DNA from: JALYGY01 sp963800975
GTDB lineage: Bacteria > Actinomycetota > Rubrobacteria > Rubrobacterales > Rubrobacteraceae
Length of the DNA: 64,000 nt
Direction: 5' to 3'
Assembly: GCA_963800975.1 (NCBI GenBank)
Contig: CAWDDB010000020.1
Span: 62,001-126,000 of the forward strand
The notes below the pieces were generated by a model, which worked only from the letters and a program-made list of their open reading frames with translations, made no database searches and was not told the DNA's origin. Shown one piece after another: positions 15,510-23,382 of the stretch. Every line of letters begins with the position of its first letter. Positions within the stretch are counted from its first letter, which is position 1. Both the position numbers and the translations under genes were made by a program.

Positions 15510-15722
15510 GATGTCTCGATCCGAGGACGCGTTGTCGCGAGAGGGCTGCCGCAAATGCCCCGCCTTGCCCCAGGTGACCTGGTACGGACGGCCCAACGTG
15601 CGATGTCCGAGCGGGCTGGTTCGACCGTTGTCGAGGCAACGGGGAGCTACTCGATCTACGTGTCGCAACCGGCAGCGGTCGCGGACCTGATCCGCAGCGC
15701 CGGCGGCGGCGCCCACGTCTGA
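15501..15722 (+). CDS. Possible small hypothetical protein
   Basis: 73 residues from a GTG at 15501, inside the end of a repeat copy and without a ribosome binding site. The C-terminal half (SERAGSTVVEATGSYSIYVS, then a short helix) looks protein-like. It could be a truncated gene whose start was replaced by the repeat. No family recognised. Confidence 0.3.
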   Translation: MHIDVSIRGRVVARGLPQMPRLAPGDLVRTAQRAMSERAGSTVVEATGSYSIYVSQPAAVADLIRSAGGGAHV

Positions 15723-15740
15723 CCTTCCTCTGGGAGAGCG

Positions 15741-15784
15741 AACTACTTCCGAGAACCCGTACTCTAGGCAGTCGGGTGAATAGA
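15741..15784 (+). repeat. Interspersed oriented repeat, copy at 15.7 kb
   Basis: CTACTTCCGAGAACCCG then CTCTAGGCAGTCGGGTGAAT, followed directly by a terminator hairpin. Confidence 0.7.
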
Positions 15785-15786
15785 AG

Positions 15787-15811
15787 GCCGGAGCCCGTAG
15801 GACCCCGGCCG
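15787..15811 (-). terminator. Terminator of the 15.8-kb RTX gene
   Basis: GGCCGG/CCGGCC arms; on the minus strand it is followed by TTCTATTC, which is the end of the repeat. Confidence 0.55.
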
Positions 15812-15849
15812 ATAATCGCGGGTTTACCGCGCCGGTAAGCTATGCTTTT

Positions 15850-16392
15850 CTAGTGCGGGTCCGTGTTCTCGCAGTTGGCTGCCACCACGTCGACTCCTGC
15901 ATCGAAGTCCACCGTATCGAAGCCGTCGCCGCAGTCGATGGTGTCTGTGCCCGCGTCGTCGTGAGCCTCGATCACGTCGTTGCCGGGGTCGGCGTTCACC
16001 GTGTCCGTGCCAGCGTCATCGGCGCGTATGAAGTCTGCGCCGTTCCCGCCGAGCATGCTGTCGTCGCCGAGGCCGCCCCTGAGCTCGTCGGCGCCCGCGT
16101 CGCCGGAGACCGAATCGTTACCGCCGTCGCCTTCCACCCTCTCGCGGCGATCGGGGGTCCCGCCGGGCCCTCCGGACAACGTGTCGTTTCCCCCATCCCC
16201 GCGGACGCGGTCTATGCCCCCCGCGCCAGAGAGGTTGTCGTCTCCTCCGCGACCCCGTATGTCGTCGGGGCCGTTGGTGCCGACGAAGGTGTCGGGCCCT
16301 GGGGTACCGTCGAACGTCGCGGCCAGTGCCAACCCACTCGCCAGAAGCATGGCCGCACCTACGGCCGCCAGTAGCAAGACTGCTCGTCGCAT
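15850..16392 (-). CDS. Secreted RTX (hemolysin-type) calcium-binding repeat protein
   Basis: 180 residues from ATG 16392 with GGGGAGGAG upstream. Signal peptide at 1-25 (RRAVLLLAAVGAAMLLASGL, cleavage near ALA). The rest is tandem nonapeptides of the G-G-x-G-x-D type: NGPDDIRGRGGDDNLSGAGG, DGGNDTLSGGPGG, GDGGNDSVSGDAGADELRGG, LGDDSMLGGNGADFIRA. Such repeats fold as a parallel beta roll with calcium between turns. Later units lose the glycines and become DxGTDT-rich. Ends with a Cys pair (IDCGDG, ANCENTD). A small extracellular calcium-binding protein; role unknown. Confidence 0.8.
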   Translation of the reverse strand: MRRAVLLLAAVGAAMLLASGLALAATFDGTPGPDTFVGTNGPDDIRGRGGDDNLSGAGGIDRVRGDGGNDTLSGGPGGTPDRRERVEGDGGNDSVSGDAGADELRGGLGDDSMLGGNGADFIRADDAGTDTVNADPGNDVIEAHDDAGTDTIDCGDGFDTVDFDAGVDVVAANCENTDPH

Positions 16393-16582
16393 CTTTCTCC
16401 TCCCCGGTGGGAAATCACCCCACCCTAACCGGACATGTAAATCCTCATACGCAGGGACCCCCTCGGGTGGATGGTGCGGCGGACGAGTTTCTTCGAAACG
16501 TGATGAAGAGCTGGCGTAAGTAGAGAAGAGACAGGACCCAGCGATAAAGGCACGCCCCACCCTGACCGGGGGACGCGTGGCC

Positions 16583-16653
16583 CATCGGACCGGGGCTACG
16601 CGGGCTTCCGAGAATACCACTTCCACGCACTCCGGTGAATAAGGGCAAGAGAA
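16583..16653 (+). repeat. Interspersed oriented repeat, full copy at 16.6 kb
   Basis: Full left end CATCGGACCGGGGCTACG, core GGGCTTCCGAGAATACC, right end CACTCCGGTGAATAAGGGCA. This copy and the flanking 3' end of the next gene are duplicated at 21.7 kb. Confidence 0.8.
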
Positions 16654-16685
16654 GCAGGGACGAGGTCATAACGCCCCGTCCCTGC
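16654..16685 (-). terminator. Terminator of the beta-helix/RTX gene
   Basis: GCAGGGACG/CGTCCCTGC perfect 9-base arms; on the minus strand TTCTCTTGCCC follows. Confidence 0.65.
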
Positions 16686-16721
16686 CCCACCTTCGTTACG
16701 CCCGGCACCGCACCCCGCCTT

Positions 16722-18533
16722 TTAGGGGATGCCGGTCTGCTTGTCTCCCTGGCCCGCGTCGAAATCGGTGGCCGTGTCCGTGCCAGGTCCCCCACCGAAG
16801 AAGTCGGCGCCGACGCCGCCGCTCAGCGTGTCCTCGCCGCCGTCGGCGCGTAGGGTGTCGTTCCCCGACTGCCCGCGCACCACGTCGTCGCCGGGTGCGC
16901 CGCAGATCAAGTCGTTGGCGGCGCGCCCCGAGACCGAGTCGGCGCCGTTCCTGGCGAAGATCATGTCGGGGTTAGCGGTGCCGACGAGGGCGTCTCGGGC
17001 GAGGGTGCCGACCGTGACCCCGGTCGGGACGGAGGCGGTGTCCTCCCCGTCGCTAACCTCGACGGCGAGCATCGCGGCGCCCACCGCGTCCGAGAAGTTC
17101 GGGCTGACGGTGAGGGTACGGTCGGCGCCGGTGCCGCCGAAGGAGATCCCCCCCTCGGGCACGACGGCCTGATCGGAGGAGGCGGCCGAGAGGATGAGGT
17201 CCGCCGGGTCGCTCTCGGCGTCCGCGACGACGAGGTTTATGGTCCCCGCGGGGGCGCCGCCTTCTGTGGGCTTGCAGTCCCCGCCCCTGGCCACCGCCAA
17301 GCTTGGCGCCCGGTTGGGCTGCAACTCGAAGGCGCCTACGTCGCACCTGGCCGTCCCGTCGCCGTCGCCGTCCTGGGGCCTCTGTACGCCGCGCTGGTCG
17401 GTTTCGGGGGGAGGGCAGGCCGTGGGGTCGCCGTCGGCGGGAGGACCGGCGTCCACGGCCGGGCTGTCGGGTTGGAGGCGGTGGGTGGGAGTGGGACCTC
17501 CGTAGGAGCCCAAGGGGTCGAGCCCGGGGTCGCCAACGTCGGCGTCATCCCCCGGCTGGTCGAAGTCCCCGGTTGCGTTGCCGTCGCCGATGAGGTTGTA
17601 GCCTTCCGAGACGAAGGAGTTGGTGGCGCCGTTGACGAAGTCCACGTCTGTGTTGGTGTTGGCGGAGACGATGCTCGAGAGCACCTCGGTGGGGGTGAAG
17701 GGGTCCCCGTAGCTAGCCACGCCGCTCCCTTGGCCGCTGGGGGCGGTGTTGCCGGTTATGGTGGAGTGCTCTATGACGGTGCGGCCGTCTTCGTTGTAGA
17801 CGCCGCCGCCGAAGCCCTCGGTGGTGTTGCCGCTTATGGTGGAGTTGGTGATGGTGGTCGTTCCAGCCCCTGTGATGGCGAGGGTGTCGGTATAGACGCC
17901 GCCGCCGCCGATGCCGGTGGAGCTGGACGAGTTGTCGCTTATGGTGGAGCCGGTTACCGTTAGGATGCCCCTGTTGTTGATGCCGCCGCCGGTCTGGGCC
18001 GCGTTGTCGCTTATGGTGGAGCCGGCGACCGTCAGGGTGCCACCCTCGTTGTTCGAGATGCCGCCACCGTTGTTGGCATTCCCGTTGGAGACGGTGATCC
18101 CCGAGATGGAGACCACGCTGCCGCTTGCAACGGTGAAGATGCCGTAGTCGCCCCCCGTGTTGCGCCGCACCGTGAACTCGTCGGCCCCCGGTCCCGCTAT
18201 GGCCATGTCGCTCGAAAGGGCTGGCAACGCCCCCGCGAGGTCCACCGTCCCCGTGAGCCCGATGTCTATGCCGTCCTCCCCGGAGCCCGCCGCGCACTCC
18301 CCGGGAGCCGTCCCCGAAGCCGCGTCGGTGTTGGCGGCGGTGATCGCCTCCCTGAGCGTGCACTCCCCGTCTGTCCCGTCGGCATCGTCGGCGAGGCTGT
18401 CGACGGTTATGGTGGCGGCCCAGGCCGGGCTGCTGGCCCACACCAATCCCACCACCACCGCCACGAGCGCGAGCGCCGTCGCCAACAACAACCTAGTCTT
18501 CATCCTCGTCGGTGGATAGCCGCGCCCGATCAT
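16722..18533 (-). CDS. Secreted beta-helix protein with CSLREAI, Q-anchor-like and RTX regions
   Basis: 603 residues from ATG 18533 (GGGAGGAG 12 bases upstream; ATG 18503 is an alternative). Signal peptide in the first 40 residues (LLLATALALVAVVVGLVWAS...AWA). CSLREAI-type segment TDGECTLREAITAAN near 60. Right-handed beta-helix at about 110-330 with TISDN/TISGN rungs (LTVAGSTISDNAAQTGGGIN). Then the segment GYNLIGDGNATGD...GSYGGPTPTHRLQPDSPAVD...DVGAFE, typical of choice-of-anchor Q proteins; an Ig-like segment; and four RTX-type nonapeptides at the C-terminus (GNDTLRADGGEDTLSGG). Likely a cell-surface adhesin. Its last 37 codons are duplicated at 21847. Confidence 0.82.
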   Translation of the reverse strand: MIGRGYPPTRMKTRLLLATALALVAVVVGLVWASSPAWAATITVDSLADDADGTDGECTLREAITAANTDAASGTAPGECAAGSGEDGIDIGLTGTVDLAGALPALSSDMAIAGPGADEFTVRRNTGGDYGIFTVASGSVVSISGITVSNGNANNGGGISNNEGGTLTVAGSTISDNAAQTGGGINNRGILTVTGSTISDNSSSSTGIGGGGVYTDTLAITGAGTTTITNSTISGNTTEGFGGGVYNEDGRTVIEHSTITGNTAPSGQGSGVASYGDPFTPTEVLSSIVSANTNTDVDFVNGATNSFVSEGYNLIGDGNATGDFDQPGDDADVGDPGLDPLGSYGGPTPTHRLQPDSPAVDAGPPADGDPTACPPPETDQRGVQRPQDGDGDGTARCDVGAFELQPNRAPSLAVARGGDCKPTEGGAPAGTINLVVADAESDPADLILSAASSDQAVVPEGGISFGGTGADRTLTVSPNFSDAVGAAMLAVEVSDGEDTASVPTGVTVGTLARDALVGTANPDMIFARNGADSVSGRAANDLICGAPGDDVVRGQSGNDTLRADGGEDTLSGGVGADFFGGGPGTDTATDFDAGQGDKQTGIP

Positions 18534-18700
18534 CGCTCTGTTGCGCTCCTCCCTTGTGGGGGCGAGAGGGAAAGTGTGCTTCTCTCTCGCCCCGGTAACG
18601 TCACGCAGGGCAGCGTAGCACCCTCGACACGCCCGGTACATACCCCAAGCGGGCCAGATCCGGGTCGTCCTTGCGGTTACCGATGGGTAGCCAAGTGTCG

Positions 18701-18748
18701 CTAACTTCCGAGAACCCATCTTCCACGTCGTTGGGTGAATAAGGGCAT
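18701..18748 (+). repeat. Interspersed oriented repeat, copy at 18.7 kb
   Basis: CTAACTTCCGAGAACCC then CTTCCACGTCGTTGGGTGAA and TAAGGGC. Confidence 0.75.
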
Positions 18749-18802
18749 GGTGAGGGGCTGGGGCCCCGAAGGACCGCCGGCCCAACCACGATGGTCCCTT
18801 GC

Positions 18803-19420
18803 TTAGTCTTCCTCCGGTGGGGCTTCCGATGACGGCCCGCTTGGGGAGGAAGATGGCCCCCCGGGCAAGGCCGTGCCAGAACCCCCTCCTCCGGATAGGC
18901 CCCCGGCCTGGCTCAAGACCTCTTGGAGGGTGTCCCGGACTTCCTCCAGCCTGCCCTTGAGCGCCTCGTCGACCGCGCCGCCCACCTCCAGGTCCCCGAG
19001 AACATTCTCCAGCGCGCCCAGGGCGTTGCCCAGCGTTCCCGTCAGCACCTCGTCCAGCGCCCGGGTGAGGCTTTCCAGGATCTCGGGGTGCTCGGCGACG
19101 GTGTCCAGGGCGTGGACCAGGATGGCCCGAACGTTGTCCAGGCGCACCTTCAGGAGGACCTTGGCCCTGACCCCCTCTATCTCGAGGTCGACCTCGCCGA
19201 GCCTGGCGTCCACGCCGATCTGCAGGCTCACCAGGCTCGCCAGCTCCGCGAGCACGGAGACGTGGGCCCTTAGGTCCCTGACCGTCAGCTTGATCCTGTC
19301 GACCTCGAGTTCCGAGACGTCCAGCAGCACGTCCACGTCCTGGCGGGCGGGCGCCTCTTCTGGAACGCCGTTGTTGGTTGGCGGGTCCTCGGCCACGATG
19401 CGTGCCTCCTTGCTCTCCAT
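18803..19420 (-). CDS. Hypothetical helical protein
   Basis: 205 residues from ATG 19420. The central 110 residues (DVDVLLDVSELEVDRIKLTV to LESLTRALDEVLTG) contain strand-like alternating stretches (LQIGVDARLGEVDLEIEGV) and long helices (KVLLKVRLDNVRAILVHALD). The tail is low-complexity Gly/Ser/Pro. No signal peptide. I recognise the central pattern as recurrent in actinobacterial proteins but know no function. It lies in tandem with a CsbD-like gene. Confidence 0.65.
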   Translation of the reverse strand: MESKEARIVAEDPPTNNGVPEEAPARQDVDVLLDVSELEVDRIKLTVRDLRAHVSVLAELASLVSLQIGVDARLGEVDLEIEGVRAKVLLKVRLDNVRAILVHALDTVAEHPEILESLTRALDEVLTGTLGNALGALENVLGDLEVGGAVDEALKGRLEEVRDTLQEVLSQAGGLSGGGGSGTALPGGPSSSPSGPSSEAPPEED

Positions 19421-19489
19421 GGGTCTCCCGGCGCGGCGAGCTTCGTGGCCTCGGCCAGTAACGCCCCGCCGAACGCCTCGCACTCGCGC

Positions 19490-19534
19490 CAACTTCGGAG
19501 AACACCTACCTTCTAGGTGGTTGGGCGAATAGAA
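19490..19534 (+). repeat. Interspersed oriented repeat, copy at 19.5 kb
   Basis: CAACTTCGGAGAACACC then CTTCTAGGTGGTTGGGCGAA. Confidence 0.7.
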
Positions 19535-19590
19535 CCGCTACTCTCGTGTTAGGCGGTCTTCCTCGCCGACTCGTAGTAGCGGCCGCTACG

Positions 19591-19833
19591 CTAGAGCTTC
19601 GGCAGGGTGTCGCCCGCGTTGCCCAGCAAGCCCTTGCCCTTGAGCTCCTGCTCGTGCCGTTCGCGCTCGGCCTCCTTGGCCTCGGCCTCGGCCCGCCGGG
19701 TCCGCTCCCTCTGGGCGGCCTCTCGCTCGGCGGCCGCCTTCCTCTGCAGCGCCCGGCCCTCGGCCTTGAGGTCTTCGTCGCCCGCGATGGCGCCCGCGGC
19801 CTCCTTCATCCTGCCCTTGACCTTGTCCTCCAT
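19591..19833 (-). CDS. CsbD-family stress protein
   Basis: 80 residues. The start MEDKVKGRMKEAAGAIAGDE followed by DLKAEGRAL is the CsbD signature. The rest is a very charged helix (EREAAQRERTRRAEAEAKEA) ending LGNAGDTLPKL, longer than plain CsbD. CsbD proteins accumulate in general stress; the molecular role is unknown. Confidence 0.8.
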   Translation of the reverse strand: MEDKVKGRMKEAAGAIAGDEDLKAEGRALQRKAAAEREAAQRERTRRAEAEAKEAERERHEQELKGKGLLGNAGDTLPKL

Positions 19834-19897
19834 CGCCGCTCCTTTCCGTTGCCTATCACTACCGTTGGACCCGAGAAGGGCCGGGACGGTTGCACCC

Positions 19898-19958
19898 CGG
19901 ACCGGGGCTATGCGGACTTCCGAGAACGCCTACCTTCTAGGACGTTGGGTGAATAGGG
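19898..19958 (+). repeat. Interspersed oriented repeat, copy at 19.9 kb
   Basis: GGACCGGGGCTATGCGGAC, TTCCGAGAACGCC, CTTCTAGGACGTTGGGTGAA. Lies between divergent genes, upstream of the plus-strand gene at 20117. Confidence 0.75.
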
Positions 19959-20116
19959 TGTGGAGGGCTCGCGAGGGAGGGCGCGCGAAACGCGTGATCC
20001 GGCCCTCGGACTAAAGTCCCACACCAAAACCGGTCCTCCGCCCGATGCGCCGGTTCTCGCCCGCCGCTTTACTGAGGACGTACATCGGGCCCAGAGAGCG
20101 CGAAGGAGCACAAGCC

Positions 20117-21241
20117 ATGAGGGGCATCGTCCTACCGAAGACCGAGCGGCGGCCGGACCAGCAGGGGTCGGCCCTGATGAGCCCGAGAGACGCCGCCTGG
20201 CTCGCCTGGTACATGTGCTTCCTCTCCCTAGGTCTCTCGGCGCTCGGGCTCCTCCTGCTGGTCCTGAGCCGGGGGCACCACGGCGCCCCGGTCTTCGAGC
20301 GGTGGGCCGAGTACGCCGTGGTGGCGATCGGCTTCTCGACGGTCGGCGCCCTGGTCGCCCCCCGCTTCCCCGCCAGCAACCCCATCGGCTGGCTCTTCTG
20401 CGCCATAGGCCTCGTGGGGGCGGCGCTGCTGTTCAGCGGCGAGTACGCCGCCTACTCGCTGCTCGCGCGCCCCGGGTCGCTGCCGGCGGGCGAGCTGTTC
20501 GCGTGGATCGCCTCCTGGCTGTGGGTCGCGCACGTCGGCCTGTTCGCGTTCCTGGGGCTGCTGTTCCCCGACGGGCTTCCGCCCACGCCCCGCTGGCGGC
20601 CCTTCGCGTGGCTCGTCTTCGCGGCGGTCGTCGCGGGGACGCTTGCGGCTGCCTACTCGCCCGGACCGGTCGGGGGGCTCGAGGACCTGAGCAACCCCGG
20701 GGGCATCGAGGCCTTGCCGAGGCTCTCCGGTTCGGTCGAGGCGCTGGTGTTCGCCCTCGTGTTGGCGGCCGCGGCCTCGCTGTTCGTGCGGCTGCGCCGG
20801 GCCAGGGGCGTCGAGCGCCAGCAGATCAAGTGGTTCGCCTACGCGACCGCCGTGCTGGCGGGCGGGTCCACCGTGCTGCACGTGGTCTCCGAGGCGCTGG
20901 GCTCGTGGTGGCTGCACTGGGAGGTGGGCTTCGTGGCGACCATGGTCGGCCTCGTGGGCCTGCCGGTCGCCCTGGGCATAGCCGTCCTGCGCTACCGCCT
21001 CCACGACGTGAACCTGGTCCTCAACCTGACGCTGGTCTACGGCATCCTCACGGCGGTGCTGGCCGGCTTCTTCGAGGTGAACGTCGTGGCGTTCCAGCAC
21101 GCTCTGCTCGTCCTGACCCACGTGGAAGACTCCCAGTTGGCCTACTTCGCCACCGCGCTGGTCATGGCGGCCCTCTTCGAGCCCCTGAGGCGCCGCATCG
21201 ACGCTTTCGTGGAGCGCCGCTTCTTCCAGAGGGAAGGCTGA
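20117..21241 (+). CDS. Polytopic membrane protein resembling a kinase-less sensor domain
   Basis: 374 residues from ATG 20117 with AAGGAG eight bases upstream. About nine hydrophobic helices, including WYMCFLSLGLSALGLLLLVL, NPIGWLFCAIGLVGAALLF and HVGLFAFLGLLFPDGLPPTP. After the helices come RGVERQQIKWFAYATAVL and LGIAVLRYRLHDVNLVLNLT, a linker seen in membrane histidine kinases of actinobacteria, and FEPLRRRIDAFVERRFFQRE. In those kinases HisKA_3/HATPase domains follow; here the protein stops. It may be a stand-alone sensor or a partner of a separate kinase. Confidence 0.7.
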   Translation: MRGIVLPKTERRPDQQGSALMSPRDAAWLAWYMCFLSLGLSALGLLLLVLSRGHHGAPVFERWAEYAVVAIGFSTVGALVAPRFPASNPIGWLFCAIGLVGAALLFSGEYAAYSLLARPGSLPAGELFAWIASWLWVAHVGLFAFLGLLFPDGLPPTPRWRPFAWLVFAAVVAGTLAAAYSPGPVGGLEDLSNPGGIEALPRLSGSVEALVFALVLAAAASLFVRLRRARGVERQQIKWFAYATAVLAGGSTVLHVVSEALGSWWLHWEVGFVATMVGLVGLPVALGIAVLRYRLHDVNLVLNLTLVYGILTAVLAGFFEVNVVAFQHALLVLTHVEDSQLAYFATALVMAALFEPLRRRIDAFVERRFFQREG

Positions 21242-21369
21242 GGCCGTGGACCGGCACGATCGCGTCGGGGGCGGTAGACTCCGGCTTGCCGTCGGCGGTC
21301 ATGGGTCCTCCTGACGTCGCCGTTCGCTCCTCGAGCCCACGGCAGCCTGCTTTTCGGTGAGGCGCAACG

Positions 21370-21414
21370 ATCGGACTTCCGAGAACCCCCCTACTACGAG
21401 CTTCGGTGCATAAG
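21370..21414 (+). repeat. Interspersed oriented repeat, copy at 21.4 kb
   Basis: TCGGACTTCCGAGAACCCC then CTACTACGAGCTTCGGTGCA. Confidence 0.7.
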
Positions 21415-21470
21415 GCTCTGAGCTCCGGTCTCTGGGCGGGCCAAGAAGCCCCGCGCAGAGCGTGGCGGCT

Positions 21471-21629
21471 CTACTCTTCCTCTAGGAGGCTCTGGCCCAA
21501 GTTGAGGATGGTCGGGGCCCACAGCCCTACGAAGATCGCCGCCTCGCGCCTGCCCGTGGCGTACAGCGCTAGAGAGATCAGGATAGAGATGAGGGTCCCT
21601 CCGATGTAGATTCCCTTGCCACCGTTCAT
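21471..21629 (-). CDS. Small two-helix membrane protein
   Basis: 52 residues, found by direct translation. GAGGAGG lies eight bases before ATG 21629. Sequence pieces: MNGGKGIYIGGTLISILISL, ALYATGRREAAIFVGLWAPT, then ILNLGQSLLEEE. Two hydrophobic segments are linked by a GRRE turn, which suggests a small inner-membrane protein. Its function is unknown. Confidence 0.7.
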   Translation of the reverse strand: MNGGKGIYIGGTLISILISLALYATGRREAAIFVGLWAPTILNLGQSLLEEE

Positions 21630-21722
21630 GTGGTCTACCTCCTCGTGAATTTGTTAGACGCACTTTACCCGGCGGCTAATCTCGTTAATCGTAAGGGAGC
21701 CGCTTCGACTCTTACGCGAAGG

Positions 21723-21776
21723 GCGAACTTCCGAGAACACTACACTTCCACGCACTCCGGTGGATAAGGGCAAAAG
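21723..21776 (+). repeat. Interspersed oriented repeat, copy at 21.7 kb
   Basis: GAACTTCCGAGAACACTAC then CACTCCGGTGGATAAGGGCA. Part of a duplication of 16.6-16.8 kb. Confidence 0.75.
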
Positions 21777-21846
21777 AAGCGGGGACGAGGTCATAACGCC
21801 TCCTCCCTGCCCCACCTCCGTCACGCCCGACCCCGCGCCCCGCCTT

Positions 21847-21957
21847 TTAGGGGATGCCGGTCATCCTATCTCCCTGGCCCGCCTCGAAATCGGTGGCCGT
21901 GTCCGTGCCCGGCCCGCCCGAGAAGAAGTCGGCGCCGACGCCCCCGCTCAGCAGCGC
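21847..21957 (-). pseudogene. Duplicated 3' end of the beta-helix/RTX gene
   Basis: The last 37 codons, ending GGVGADFFSGGPGTDTATDF, EAGQGDRMTGIP, correspond to the C-terminus of the 16722-18533 gene, with the same downstream terminator-like and repeat sequence. The upstream coding region is absent; unrelated sequence abuts at about 21957. Confidence 0.7.
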
Positions 21958-22120
21958 CGCGCGTACCATCGTTTCACGGAAGGGGTACTCGAGGTTCTGG
22001 TTGGTGCCCCACGACACCGTCCCGCCGCCGCTCGCGTGTAGGGGCACCCGCGAAAGGGAAATACGTGCCAGGCGCATGCGGACCGAACCGCCGGCTACGC
22101 GCCGGAAGTGCGAGGATACA

Positions 22121-22348
22121 TTGGCAGAGGAGCAGAGGTTGTTACCCAAGTTCGACTACCACGTAGACGAGAGCGACCCCGACGTGGTCGTGCTCACGCG
22201 TCAGGACGGCGCGTTCGTCGCGGCCTTCAGCGCGAGGGGGGTGACAAGGGAGGGGATAATAGAGGCCGCCCAGGAAGACTACCGCGCCTTGGTAGAGAGG
22301 GTCGGCCGCTCGGGCAACGAACCGGTCTCGGAGGCGCGCAGCCCTTAG
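22121..22348 (+). CDS. Small hypothetical protein
   Basis: 75 residues from TTG 22121, with CGAGGATACA upstream; an ATG at 22076 would add 15 low-quality residues. The sequence KFDYHVDESDPDVVVLTRQD, GAFVAAFSARGVTREGIIEA, then a charged helix, looks like a compact alpha/beta protein. No family recognised. Confidence 0.5.
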   Translation: MAEEQRLLPKFDYHVDESDPDVVVLTRQDGAFVAAFSARGVTREGIIEAAQEDYRALVERVGRSGNEPVSEARSP

Positions 22349-22352
22349 CCGC

Positions 22353-22410
22353 TGGACCGGGGCTGCGCGGACTTCCGAGAACCCCTCTTACCGGAAGGTG
22401 GGTGCATAGG
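22353..22410 (+). repeat. Interspersed oriented repeat, copy at 22.4 kb
   Basis: GGACCGGGGCTGCGCGGAC, TTCCGAGAACCCC, CCGGAAGGTGGGTGCATAGG. Upstream of a plus-strand gene, same orientation as all others. Confidence 0.7.
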
Positions 22411-22506
22411 GTCTTGCGTCGTGTGCTCCTCGAACCTTTTGCTATCCTGCCGTGTCCAGTCGAAAACCTTGGTCTGCGGAACATCACCGGCCGAACGGAG
22501 GCAGCC

Positions 22507-23151
22507 ATGCTAGAGGTCATCGGCGCCGGATACGGGCGCACGGGCACGCTGTCGTTAAAGGCAGCGCTGGAGCGGCTCGGCTTCGGCCCCTGCTACCACG
22601 CCGTCGAGTTCATGCGCCACCCCGATCACCAGGCGCGATGGGAGGCGGCTTTCCGAGGCAACCCGCGGTGGGAGGAGGTGTTCGCCGGGTACCGCTCCAC
22701 CGTGGACTTCCCCGGCGTGTCCTTCTGGCGAGAACTCGTCGACGCCTACCCGGAGGCCAAGGTGATCCTTACCGTCCGCGACCCGCGGGAGTGGTACGCC
22801 AGCATGCGCGACACGTTCCTCGCGGCCGCGGGTCCCGACGGCCGACCGCCGATACCGGGGGTCGGTGAGGGGTCCTTCGGGGAAGGGATGGACTGGTCTC
22901 AGATGATGGCCGATCTTCGGGACGAGCCGACCGCCATCGCCGGCTTCGAGCGGCACATCGAGGAAGTCCGAAGCTACGTGCCCGAGGACAGGCTGCTGGT
23001 CTACGAGGTGAAGCAAGGCTGGCGGCCGCTGTGCGACTTCCTCGACGTCCAGGTACCCGACGAACCGTTTCCCCGCCTCAACGACGCCGAGGCCTTCAAG
23101 GAACTGATGGACCAACACGGCCCACGCCAGTCCAACGACCTACCGGCCTGA
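22507..23151 (+). CDS. Sulfotransferase-family protein
   Basis: 214 residues from ATG 22507 with CGGAGG upstream. Opens with the PAPS-binding loop GAGYGRTGTLSLKAALERLG, then GPCYHAVEFM, and YPEAKVILTVRDPREWYASM carrying the 3'-phosphate-binding Arg/Ser region. The C-terminus has LLVYEVKQGWRPLCDFLDV with VPDEPFPRLN. This is the short Sulfotransfer_4-like type, common as an orphan gene. Acceptor substrate unknown; it could also bind nucleotide without catalysis. Confidence 0.82.
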   Translation: MLEVIGAGYGRTGTLSLKAALERLGFGPCYHAVEFMRHPDHQARWEAAFRGNPRWEEVFAGYRSTVDFPGVSFWRELVDAYPEAKVILTVRDPREWYASMRDTFLAAAGPDGRPPIPGVGEGSFGEGMDWSQMMADLRDEPTAIAGFERHIEEVRSYVPEDRLLVYEVKQGWRPLCDFLDVQVPDEPFPRLNDAEAFKELMDQHGPRQSNDLPA

Positions 23152-23196
23152 AGCGCACTCGCCTTCGCCCTCAGCGGCGGTGGGCTAGGTACACGA

Positions 23197-23249
23197 ACTT
23201 CCGAGAACAGGACACACGCGAAGTTCGCCTAAATTGGGTTCTCGGAAGT
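23197..23249. repeat. Inverted pair of repeat cores
   Basis: ACTTCCGAGAAC and GTTCTCGGAAGT form perfect 12-base inverted arms 29 bases apart. This is the only place where the core also appears in the opposite orientation. Confidence 0.7.
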
Positions 23250-23382
23250 ATGCCGGGCCTGCAAGATGTGCCACATTACCCATGCGCCGTGCGCCTCCGA
23301 ACGGCTACGCTTCGGGCGTTACGTAACGCGAGAGAGCGGGGCTGCTGCCCTTACCCGCCCCGCGAAGAGGGAGGAAAGAAGC

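Noticed and set aside
18534..19505. Upstream extension of the beta-helix protein into a 927-residue product
   Set aside because: It would run through the neighbouring 205-residue gene and a terminator in a shadow frame; the signal peptide near 18503-18533 marks the real start.
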